From Dasypus novemcinctus (lineage: Eukaryota; Chordata; Mammalia; Cingulata; Dasypodidae), in assembly GCF_030445035.2 (NCBI RefSeq), contig NC_080677.1:107319513-107383512 (forward strand): 64,000 bases of DNA. The letters are read 5' to 3'. The notes under the pieces are model-generated. The model worked only from the letters and a program-made list of their open reading frames with translations, did no database searches and was not told the DNA's origin. Positions 26,201 through 38,000 of this stretch are shown one piece after another. The translations under genes and the position numbers were made by a program. Each line of letters starts with the position of its first letter. Positions within the stretch are counted from its first letter, which is position 1.

Positions 26201-29059
26201 AACCAATATTTATTGCGACCCTACTAAGTTCCAGTCCCTGAGTATAGAAAGATAAAACCCATTGTATAGAGTGAGAGAAGCTAGACAAAAAGAGTACATA
26301 CTGAATGATCCCATTTGTATGAAATTCTAGAAATTGCAAATTAATCTATACTGACAGAGAGATCAGTAGTTTCCTGGGAAGGGAGGAGGGAAGGGGCAGA
26401 GGGACAGGAGGAAGGGATTACAAAGGGGTATGAACTAGGAAACTTTGGGGTGATGGATGTGTTTATGTTCTTGATTTGTGGAGGTAGATTTATAGGTATG
26501 TACATATGCCAAAGCTTATCAAATTATATTCTTTAATATGTGTAGTTTATTGTAGGTCAATTATACCTAATAAAACTGTTAAAAACAAACAACCCAGTGT
26601 TTTCCCCAAAAGGCTTACAATGCAGCAGGGCCAGACAAATAACGGATAATTACCTGGGCGGCTTGTAGTATAAGAGGCAGAATCAAGTGCCGTAATCGAG
26701 GTGAAAGTACCTGTTTGGGGAACGCAGAAGGAAGCAGTCTCATTCTGAAGGGAGGGGGTCCATTAAGGAACTAGAATCTGGGCTGCGGTCTGGCAGAAGG
26801 GAGGCAATTTGGTCGGCAGAGAAGGAGTTTCCAGAGGTAGGAGACCTGACCCCTGTGCTCCAGCAGCTGCTCCAGAAGCTCTGTCCCCTTAGCCAGGTGA
26901 GGGAGGCACTCCAGGGGCAGAGGGGCCGTGCAGCAGAGGGGCGTCCCTCCTGAGCCCAGCTTGTCCCCTCTGCTCTGCAGACAGCAAGGCCATCGTGGAT
27001 GGGAACCTGAAGCTGATCCTGGGCCTGATCTGGACGCTGATCCTGCACTACTCCATCTCTATGCCCATGTGGGAGGATGAGGAGGACGAGGACGCCCGCA
27101 AGCAGACCCCCAAGCAGCGTCTACTCGGCTGGATCCAGAACAAGGTGCCCCAGCTGCCCATCACCAACTTCAACCGCGACTGGCAGGACGGCAAAGCGCT
27201 GGGTGCCCTGGTGGACAACTGTGCTCCCGGTGAGTGGGCCAGCGGGCCCATCGTGCCGCCCCGAGCCCAGAAGGAGAGCTGGGACAAGCTGCGGTTCAGA
27301 GGCTGGAGGCTGTCAGAATCACCTGTGGGGCTGCCCCTCTCCCCCACTTGAGGATCACTGCCAGAGTCAGGCCCTTGCTGATGGCGGTGCCGGGCAAAGA
27401 TTTAGAGCCCCTCGTTTTATAGACAAGAATACTGAGGTCCAGAGAAGGCTAGTGACTTGTCCAAGATCACACGACTTATCTGCGGCAGAGCTAAACCTAG
27501 AGGCCAGGGCCTTGACTCCTTACTCCATGCACTTTCTACTTTGCCATTGTAGCAAGAAGGAAAGGTGTTAGACCCAGAGAAAGTTCTCCTCTCTGTCACC
27601 CTGGGACAGCTTTGAGAGGGGGTTGAGGCCCAGTGGCAGGTGACCAGCGCTGTTCCCTCTCACTGGAGGCCCTGGCCATATCAGGGCCATGAGGAAACTG
27701 AGGCATCACAAGCTAGAGCCCCACCCCATATTCAGCCTCCTTTCTGACCCTTATCTCCTGAGAGGTTGGGTCGTCTTCTACCCTAAGTTGGTCAGCCCTG
27801 CCTCTGGGGAGTCATGGCCCTTTGGGAGAATCTTCCCCCACCTTGGGGTCAGCCGGGGAGCAGAGGGTGGGAGGCAGGGGCACCGGCCGCCTGGGAAGCA
27901 TTCCCAGCTGCTGAGCCGCGGCCCATAGCTGATGTGGCTGCCAGCAGTGAGCTCAGCTGTTCCGGCCGGTCATGGATTCCAGCCTTTGAGCCGGCCCCCT
28001 CCCTGCCCATGAGTATCACTACCCTCCTCCAGCTCTGGCCTGGACCAAGCACCCCCCCCCCCAATCCCTCACCCCACTCACAGGAGTGCTCTGGCGCTGC
28101 CTCAGCATTCTTCCTGTTAGGAGGGCTGGGTACTGACTGGGTGGCTGTAGAGGGGAATTCATCTCTCCCGGGGCCGTTCAATGCCTCATTTTCCCCAACT
28201 GGGCAGTAGGAGGGGAGAGGAAGTACACAGAGACTTTTGACTTGAGGGCAGCTTTAAGGAGACCTTCTACGGGCTGGGCGAGAGGCGTGGATGGCACTCT
28301 GACCTCCTCTGGCTACCCCTGAGCATGGGGCAGGAGAGGTCTAGGAGGGGGTGCCCTTACAGGGTTTGGGGATCAGGGTCTGCGCTGAGCCCGAGCAGGC
28401 AGGAGCAGGCTGGCAGGGCTGGTGCCAGGCTGTGTCAGCTGCTCAGAAAGCCCTCATTGTTGGTACGAGGAGCTAGGAAGGGCTGTGCCTCTAACCGGTG
28501 GTGAGCCTCGCCGCGATGGGCCGCCGCACCAGGGGACAATGGGAACCTGGCTGGGCCTAGAGCGGGGGGGCGGGGTGTGCACCCACAACCTGTGAGGGTG
28601 TGGGATGAGCAAATGCTCCGCATTCTGGTGACTGGGTTCCCCTAATCGTCATCTCTCACCACCGTCTCTCTAGGCCTCTGCCCCGACTGGGAGGCCTGGG
28701 ACCCCAACCAGCCCGTGGAGAATGCCCGGGAGGCCATGCAACAGGCGGACGACTGGCTCGGCGTACCCCAGGTACACTTGCCCATCAGGGGGCATGTTGT
28801 AAGGACAGGAGGGCCAAGGGCTGGGTCTTTAAGCCGGTCAGGATGGAGGTGAGACCAGGCTGGCCAGGTAAAGTGGGCACCATGTAACCCTGCTCCTCCC
28901 TGTGCCAGGTGATTGCCCCCGAGGAGATTGTGGACCCCAACGTGGATGAGCATTCTGTCATGACCTACCTATCCCAGTTCCCCAAGGCCAAGCTCAAACC
29001 TGGCGCCCCCGTTCGATCCAAGCAGCTGAACCCCAAGAAGGCCTTTGCCTATGGGCCTG
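22314..29059 (+). CDS. FLNC: FLNC exons 1-4: actin-binding domain
   Basis: The exons are 22314-22665, 26981-27229, 28674-28771 and 28909-29059. They encode residues 1-283. CH1 begins near [18 protein letters not shown] in exon 1 and continues into exon 2 ([18 protein letters not shown]). CH2 runs from [16 protein letters not shown] through exon 4 ([15 protein letters not shown]). The signature stretch [16 protein letters not shown] is intact. The first Ig-like repeat starts at the end of exon 4 (KKAFAYGPG). The tandem CH pair binds F-actin. Intron 1 is long (4.3 kb) and carries CpG-island sequence and candidate muscle elements. Confidence 0.97.
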
Positions 29060-32000
29060 GTATGTGTTTGGCCCCTGACAGCCCCTCACCCCCACCCCAC
29101 TCCACCCCGGCAGCTGTGCCCATGCTAGGGTCTCCCACAGTGACCTGGGCTCTGCCCTCCTTCCCTCAGGCATCGAGCCCCAAGGCAACACCGTGCTGCA
29201 GCCTGCCCATTTCACCGTGCAGACCGTGGACGCCGGCATAGGCGAGGTGCTGGTGTACATCGAGGATCCCGAGGGCCACACCGAGGAGGTATGGAGAGGC
29301 CAGCAGGGGCAGGCAGGAAAAGTGCGGGGTTGGAACCAGGGACTACAGGGTCAACAGCAGGAACGGCCTGAAGCTGGCTACCCAGGTCACCACTCTGCTG
29401 TGTAGATAGGGGCCTTGTGGGGCCGGGGAACCAGCGGGGAAGGGGCTTACAGCCACCGTGACTTACAAACTTCTTCCTTCCCAACAGGCCAAGGTGGTTC
29501 CCAACAATGACAAGGACCGCACCTATGCCGTGTCCTACGTGCCCAAGGTCGCTGGTTTGCACAAGGTATCTTCCGGGAGGCTCCCCCTGCACCGCATTCC
29601 GTTCACCCCCTGGTCCTGGCTGAATGAACCCCTCTCAGCTCGCTCCCCCAGTGTGCCAGCCAGCCTCCTCTCGCTCTCCTGGGTGTTACTGCCCTTCTCC
29701 ATCCTCGCTCAGAGCTGCCTTCCCCGGGCAGCTAACCTTTGGCCCCTGACCCCCAGGTGACCGTGCTCTTTGCTGGCCAGAACATCGAGCGCAGCCCCTT
29801 TGAGGTGAACGTGGGCATGGCCCTGGGGGATGCCAACAAGGTGTCGGCCCGTGGCCCTGGCCTGGAGCCTGTGGGCAACGTGGCCAACAAGCCCACCTAC
29901 TTTGACATCTACACTGCGGGTAAGAAGGGCCCCAGGGGCGTGCCAGGGGCTCAGCCCCTGACCACGTGCAGGGGGGCGAGAGTGGGGGCTGAGGCAGAGG
30001 TCCCAGCCGGGGGCTGCATGGTCCCTAGATGAGGGAGCCCCGGGCGGCTGTGTCCAGAGCGGGCACTGACGGCCTGCGTCAATGGCAGGGGCCGGCACTG
30101 GTGATGTTGCCGTGGTGATCGTGGACCCACAGGGCCGGCGGGACACGGTGGAGGTGGCCCTGGAGGACAAGGGCGACAACACGTTCCGCTGCACGTACAG
30201 GCCAGTGATGGAGGGGCCACACACGGTGCACGTGGCCTTCGCTGGTGCCCCCATCACCCGCAGCCCTTTCCCCGTCCACGTGGCGGAAGGTAAGGGCCCT
30301 TCACCCATCCCCACGACCATCCTCAACAGGGCCAGGACCAGACCTCCAAATTCCAGGTCTGAGGATTTATGGGAAGTGAGGCACGGAATCCAGAGAGGGC
30401 TGGGGGTGGCTGCTGAAGGCGTAAAGTGAGCAGAAGGATGGCCAGGATGTGGACTCCGGAGAGACCCTGTTCTTGTCGACCCTCACAGCCCACCCCCATG
30501 TCAGGAGGTCATGCTGAAGGACTGCCAGAACAGGTGCCCCATGGAAGGGTTGAGGGGAAGGACAGGGCCACGTTAGGGGGCACATACGGTGAGCGCCTGT
30601 GTGCCAGGCCATCTGTGGGTAGCTCCCCCCACGTGGTTTGCTCCCTGCCACTCAGTGCCCTCTGTGCCCATCGTCCACCTGCCCGAGAGAGTGGCATCAC
30701 ATTAGTACTGTCCAGCGGAGGTGGCATCAGGCCTGGCTGTAGCTGATGGGCCTCACCTATGCTGTGTGGTGCCCCGTCCGGGGCATTCTGGGGCAGGCCC
30801 CATGTTCCATGCCACTGCCTGTGTTCTCTGGCAGATCTGGTTTCTTTGCCACTGGTAATTTCCATGATAAAATCTAGGTTCTGTATCCTTCCTTGTGTTC
30901 CGTGGCCAGCCCCAGCCTCTGTGCTATTGCCTGTGATCCACATAGACCTGGATTATTTGTCATTGCCTGTTTCGGGGCATCCCAAGGGTTCCATGACATT
31001 TCATGGCAGGCTGAGATAACCATTCTTTGCCTGTGTTTGTTCAGGGCCAGGTCTGAGTTCCGTGGCCCTGGCAGGGCTCTGTGGCAGGCTGATTTCCATG
31101 CCTTGCCTGTGTTCTGTGGCAGGCTTCATATTATGTGGGCTATCTCTTGTTCCGTGGCCCTGCTGAATGTTTTGTGGCATGACTTGGTTCCTAAGGTCAC
31201 CATGGTGGCTCTGAGAAGGCCACCCCAGGCGAGTAAAGGACCCTTCCCTGTCACCTTTAGCCCCACTCCCTGCCCAGGCTCTGCCATGCCTTTATCTCAG
31301 TGCCAGTGACCCCAAGAACCCCAGCAGGAAGGGTTTCTCACAACCTGCCTGATCCAGGGCCTGTAACCAGCTCCCTGCCCAGCGTGGCTCCCCAAGTGGT
31401 TACAGGGACACTGGGCAGGGTTGCATCAGGCCATGGCCTGAGCCTGGGAGGGGGTCAGGAAGACTGTGCACAGTGAGGTGGGGGTGAGTCGTGAGGGGCT
31501 GAGGCTCTAAGGCTCAGCCCAGGACCCCCCAGAACTCCTGACCTGCCCTTTCCTCCTCTCCCCAGCCTGTAACCCCAATGCCTGCCGGGCCTCTGGGCGA
31601 GGTCTACAGCCCAAGGGTGTGCGTGTGAAGGAGGTGGCAGACTTCAAGGTGTTCACCAAAGGTGCTGGCAGCGGGGAGCTCAAGGTCACAGTCAAGGGGC
31701 CAAGTGAGTGCTGGGGCCCAGGGCTCGGGGAGCGGGGAGGAAATACGGCCAGTGGTTCTGACTCCCTAAGGGCAGGGACAGCCAGCACCATGGCTCCCTG
31801 GGGGAGTCTCCCTCCTGGTCTCCAGGGAGTCACACCACAGGATCTCAGGCATATCTCTCCCTGCCTCAGTTTCCCAGTCTGAATGCTGGAAATGACTCTG
31901 TCGGCCCTACCTGCTACACTGCTGATGACTTGTGGTCCCTGCCTTGGGTTTTAGCTCTGCCCACTGGCAGCACTGCCCCCAGCCTGGGCCTGGGTCCCCA

Positions 32001-35000
32001 GGGCTCTCTGAGGGGACAGAGGAGGTGGGACTTCCGATGGTTGATCCTACCCCCTGCATCTCCTCAGAGGGCACAGAGGAGCCAGTGAAGGTGCGGGAGG
32101 CAGGGGACGGAGTGTTCGAGTGCGAGTACTATCCGGTGGTGCCCGGGAAGTACGTGGTGACCATCACATGGGGCGGCTATGCCATCCCCCGCAGGTGAGT
32201 GCCATGCACCCCTGTGCCTTCCTAACTGGGCATCTCTGGGTGAGAGGGAGGCGGCCTGGGGTCAGTGAGGAGCTAGAGCCTCTGGCAGGAGCAGTTCCTG
32301 GCACTGACACCCACTCTCTCTTTACCCAGCCCCTTTGAGGTACAGGTGAGCCCCGAGGCAGGAACGCAGAAAGTACGGGCCTGGGGTCCCGGTTTGGAGA
32401 CTGGCCAGGTGGGCAAGTCAGCCGACTTTGTGGTGGAGGCCATTGGCACGGAGGTGGGGACGCTGGGTGAGTGGCTGGTGCCAGAAGATGGAATTGCTGG
32501 GGCATGGTGTAGTGGGGGCACCCTGGACAGTGGCAGGAGGCCAGTGGGTGTAGCCTCTGGGGAATGGATGGGACAGGACGCAAGCAGGGAGGCGGGACAT
32601 GGGCGACTGGGGTGGGTGCTGGGACAGTGATAGCCAGTACCTGTCTGAGGGCCCCTGGTGCCTCTTGTGCCCCTGACCCTCCCTGCCTCGCACCCAGGCT
32701 TCTCCATCGAGGGGCCCTCGCAGGCCAAGATCGAGTGTGATGACAAGGGGGACGGTTCCTGCGACGTGCGGTACTGGCCCACGGAGCCCGGGGAGTATGC
32801 CGTGCATGTCATCTGCGACGATGAGGACATCCGCGACTCACCCTTCATTGCCCACATCCAGCCGGCCCCCCCGGACTGCTTCCCAGACAAGGTGCAGCCC
32901 CAGCTCCTGCACCCTGGGCCCGGGGAGAGGGTGTGCTGACCCTCCTGAGCCCTCAACTCAGGCCCTCCTCTCCTGTCCCTGCACAGGTGAAGGCCTTTGG
33001 GCCTGGCCTGGAGCCCACCGGCTGCATCGTGGACAAGCCCGCCGAGTTCACCATCGACGCCCGTGCAGCCGGCAAGGGGGACCTGAAGCTCTATGCCCAG
33101 GTGGGGCACTGCCCAGCCTTGCTGCCCCTCACCTCCCTGGGCAGGCACCTTGAGAGGGCTGGGGGCAGACTAGGGACAGGGGCCTCTAGGCAGGAAACTG
33201 TAGCGTCATAGAAAGTCAGACCTGATTCTCACGGGTTCACAAGTACTATGGGAAGTTTTGAATGTTGTGTTTCCTTATTGGTCATAATCTTAAAAACATA
33301 CTTATAAAGACAAAACTCGTTTTACCCTAATAACTTCGCTATTTGAAAGATGTTTTGATTGAATAAGACATTGATTTTTTAAGTCATATTCTCACACTGG
33401 TATCCGTTGCCCCCTGAAAGTTAATGAATGTATTCTTGAGGGTCCAAGAGGATGATTCTTCCTAAAAGGCTCATTTTTCAGGTTTTAGGAATCTCCTCTA
33501 CCAACACACTTCAGAGATGAGGAAACCTAGGCTGGGAGACCCGGCCGCGCAGATGGGGTGGTCTCCTGGCTCCCAGGGTGGGGGGTGGGGGTGTCCCGTC
33601 ACCAAAGCACTGGCAGGCATGGCCGCCGGCTGGGGCTGGGGTGCGGCGGGGGCAGTGGGTGCGCTGGAGGGCGGGTAAGGAGGGCTGGCGGGAGTCCCAC
33701 CTGAGGCCAGCAGAGGGCGTGGGTGCGCTGAGGAGGCCCGAGCTCACTGACCCTTGCTGGGTGATGTCCACAGGACGCAGATGGCTGCCCCATCGACATC
33801 AAGGTGATCCCCAATGGTGACGGCACCTTCCGCTGCTCCTACGTGCCCACCAAGCCCATCAAGCACACCATCATCATCTCCTGGGGAGGCGTCAACGTGC
33901 CCAAGAGCCCCTTCCGGGTTCGTCCCCCAAGCCCTGCCCCATGCCCACTGCCAGGGGGAAGGCAGAGCCCCAGGAGGGAGACATGGCCGTCCGGGGCCCC
34001 TGTCACCTCTCCCCATCTCAAGGCCCCCACGAAGAGGCCGCCCCTGGTCCAAGGCCGATCCCAGGAGGGGATGGGCCGTGAGGGAGGGGCACCTAGCTGA
34101 GCATCAACCCTCCCCACAGGTCAACGTGGGAGAGGGCAGCCACCCGGAGCGGGTGAAGGTGTACGGCCCCGGCGTGGAGAAGACGGGCCTCAAGGCCAAC
34201 GAGCCCACCTACTTCACGGTGGACTGCAGCGAGGCGGGGCAAGGTGTGAGCCCCGCCGGCGGGCGGGCGGGACCGGGCTGGTGGGCGGGGCCTGGGTAGT
34301 GGGCGGGGCCGGGCTGGTGGGCGGGGCCTGGGCGGGGCTGCGGCTCTGGCCGTCTTTTCCCAGGGATTTCAAGGAACCGGTCAGGTTGGGGAGGTTGTTG
34401 AGCGCCCCTGCTCACGGGTAGGGGCCTGCCTCTCCTCAGGGGATGTGAGCATTGGCATCAAGTGCGCCCCCGGTGTGGTGGGCCCTGCAGAGGCTGACAT
34501 CGATTTTGACATCATCAAGAATGACAACGACACCTTCACAGTCAAGTACACGCCCCCCGGGGCGGGCCGCTACACCATCATGGTGCTGTTTGCCAACCAG
34601 GTACCCCAGCCTCTCCCCCTCTGTAGCCATGGGCGTCCTGCACCTCTGAGTCTAAGCACGCAGTTGGAGATGCTGTGGCTTGGGGCAGGGGATGTCCAAT
34701 TCCTCCGACATTTATTGAGAACTTCCTGTATGTGGGCAGGGCGCTTCAGAGGAAACAAAGCGGGGCCTTTGGAAGGCTGCCCTTGTCCACACGGGTCCTC
34801 TGGCCCATGGCAGGGGTGTGGCCTTCTCTGATGTGCCCTGACCAAGCCCTCCCCCATCCAGGAGATCCCTGCCAGCCCCTTCCACATCAAGGTGGACCCG
34901 TCCCACGATGCCAGCAAGGTCAAGGCTGAGGGCCCGGGGCTGAACCGCACTGGTAGGTGTCTGGGCTGGGGCTAGGGCTGGGGCTAGGGCTGGGGTGAGG

Positions 35001-38000
35001 CTGGGGCGAGGTGGCCACCAGGCCCTCACCACCATCTCTGGGTGGGCTCCCTAGGTGTGGAAGTTGGGAAGCCCACTCACTTCACGGTGCTGACCAAGGG
35101 TGCTGGCAAGGCCAAGCTGGATGTGCACTTTGCTGGGGCAGCCAAGGGGGAGGCTGTGCGGGACTTTGAAATCATCGACAACCACGACTACTCCTACACT
35201 GTCAAGTACACCGCTGTCCAGCAGGTATGCCCCGTCCCCTCCCGTGCCCCTGCCCATCCTGGCTGATCTGGGTCCCAGGTGTTCCCTCAAATCTACGGGT
35301 GCAATCCTAGATCCTTGGCCCTTCCCTGCCTCCCTGTCTGCTCTCCTGCTGTGGCTTGCTGAGCCTCAGTGTCTGCATTGCCAAGGCGCTTGTGCCAGAC
35401 TGTGAAGCCGCCCCGTTCTGATCTGCTATTGCACCCAACAGGGCAATATGGCAGTGACAGTGACCTATGGCGGGGACCCTGTCCCCAAGAGCCCATTTGT
35501 GGTGAATGTGGCCCCCCCACTGGACCTCAGCAAAGTCAAAGTTCAAGGCCTCAACAGCAGTAAGTGGGACAAGAATTGCCCTGGGAGTAAGGGAGTGAGG
35601 TGGGGCAGCCCAGCGTCCCAGCTCACGGTGTCTCTTGCCGTCTACGCAGAGGTGGCTGTGGGGCAAGAGCAGGCGTTCTCCGTGAACACGCGAGGGGCTG
35701 GAGGTCAGGGCCAGCTGGATGTGCGGATGACCTCGCCCTCCCGAAGACCCATCCCCTGCAAGCTGGAGCCCGGGGGTGGAGCTGAAGCCCAGGCTGTGCG
35801 CTACATGCCTCCTGAGGAGGGGCCCTACAAGGTGGACATCACCTACGATGGCCACCCAGTGCCTGGCAGCCCCTTCGCTGTGGAGGCTGTCCTGCCCCCT
35901 GATCCCTCCAAGGTGCGGAATGAGGGGCTGGCGGGAGCTGGGAGTTGGGGGCTGGGAGGGGAGATGGATGAGTCGCAGGGGCAGAGGCCAGGGGGAGTTT
36001 TGGTACCTGGGAGTGGACACAGCCAAAGACCCAGAGCCAAGGAGCCCTCCCCACCCCAGGACCTGCCCTTGAGACAACTTGGCTGTGAAGAACCCAGCCT
36101 TGGAATCAGACCTGGGCTTGAATCCCAGGTCCACCAACTGGGACAAATTATTTAGCCTCTCTCTGCCTCCATTTCCTCATCTGGAATTGTTACAAGGATT
36201 GACACTAATTAACTGGTCTATAGCAGCTGCTAGAACTGAGGTGTGCTAAGCTGGGTGGGGAGCTCTGGAGGGTGGTGTGGGAGAGGCCAAGCACTGGGAC
36301 CCACATACCTGCACTCCCCTAGGTTTGCGCTTATGGCCCTGGTCTCAAGGGCGGGCTGGTGGGTACCCCCGCACCGTTCTCCATCGACACCAAGGGGGCC
36401 GGCACGGGGGGCCTGGGGCTGACCGTGGAGGGGCCCTGCGAGGCCAAGATCGAGTGCCAGGACAATGGTGATGGTTCGTGTGCGGTCAGCTACCTGCCCA
36501 CGGAGCCAGGCGAGTACACCATCAACATCCTGTTCGCCGAAGCCCACATCCCTGGCTCGCCCTTCAAGGCCACCATCCGGCCCGTGTTTGACCCGAGCAA
36601 GGTGCGGGCCAGTGGGCCAGGCCTGGAGCGTGGCAAGGTGGGCGAGGCAGCCACCTTCACCGTGGACTGCTCGGAGGCGGGCGACGCTGAGCTGACCATC
36701 GAGATCCTGTCGGACGCAGGCGTGAAGGCCGAGGTGCTGATCCACAACAACGCCGATGGCACCTACCACATCACCTACAGCCCCGCCTTCCCCGGCGCCT
36801 ACACAATCACCATCAAGTATGGCGGGCACCCCGTGCCCAAATTCCCCACCCGCGTCCACGTGCAGCCTGCTGTCGACACCAGCGGCATCAAGGTCTCGGG
36901 GCCAGGCGTGGAGCCACACGGTGAGTGAGAGAGGAGGCGCCGCATAGTCGGTGGGAGGAGGGGTGCAGGGAGCAGCCTGGGTGGAGGGAGGGATCTTAGG
37001 GGCTCAGGCAGCTCCCGAGAAGGAGCCCGGGGGCTGGGCAGTGCAGGGAGGGGGAAGATTTGCCTTTTCTTTAGTGGCGAAATTGGTCTGCCCCTGGGCA
37101 ATTATCTGGGGAGCTCTTCAGCTTTCATCAGATTAAGGGGTTTTGATCCTAAAAAGCTGAGAACCCTGCTCTAGAGGGTGCAGAGGAGAAGCTTTAGGGT
37201 TGAGGAAGTGTGAGTGGCCACCTGCTCAGGCCTGCACCTAGGCATGGGCTGGGTGGGGAGGGTGGGAGACCCAGGCCCACCGTCAAGGGGCCCAGAGCCT
37301 AGTGGGATGCAGACAGAGATGTCACCATGAGTTCTCAAGAGCTCAGGCCAAGGCTGTGGGAGACAGGGCCTGGGCGCTCGGGATGAGCACTTAGGAAGCC
37401 GTCAGGCCCGAGGAGGGGCCTCTGCGGACTTGGGTAGAGTCGCGAGGGCTGCCCCTCCACCTGCTGAGCACACCTCTCCTGGGCCCAGGTGTCCTGCGTG
37501 AGGTGACCACTGAGTTCACCGTGGACGCAAGGTCCCTAACAACCAAGGGTGGGAACCACGTGACAGCGCGCGTGCTCAACCCCTCTGGCGCTAAGACCGA
37601 CACCTACATAACAGACAACGGGGATGGCACCTACCGTGTGCAGTACACTGCCTTTGAAGAGGGTGAGTGCCCGGGATGGGGCACAGCTGGGGCTCGGGTC
37701 ACTGCATCCTCAGGGGCGGACATGGGGGGCACATGGCCTGCCTGACTCCGTGTGGCCCGGCTTCCAGGCGTGCATCTGGTGGAGGTGCTGTACGATGACG
37801 TGGCTGTGCCCAAGAGCCCCTTCCGAGTGGGCGTGATGGAGGGCTGTGACCCCACCCGGGTCCGGGCCTTCGGGCCAGGCTTGGAGGGTGGCTTGGTCAA
37901 CAAGGCCAACCGCTTCACCGTGGAGACCAGGTATTCACCCCCTTCCTAGTCCTGACCCTGACGCTGTGGTCACCCGATCCCAGGCGCTGGCCTTGTCCGC

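Larger units (their letters stand above)
22666..26980 (+). other. FLNC intron 1
   Basis: This 4.3-kb intron begins inside the CpG island and stays GC-rich to about 25800. An old L1 3' end lies at about 26265-26590. Candidate muscle elements include E-boxes CAGCTG (24460-24465, 24853-24858, 24920-24925) and a perfect CArG box (26144-26153). No conserved exon was seen inside it. Confidence 0.6.
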
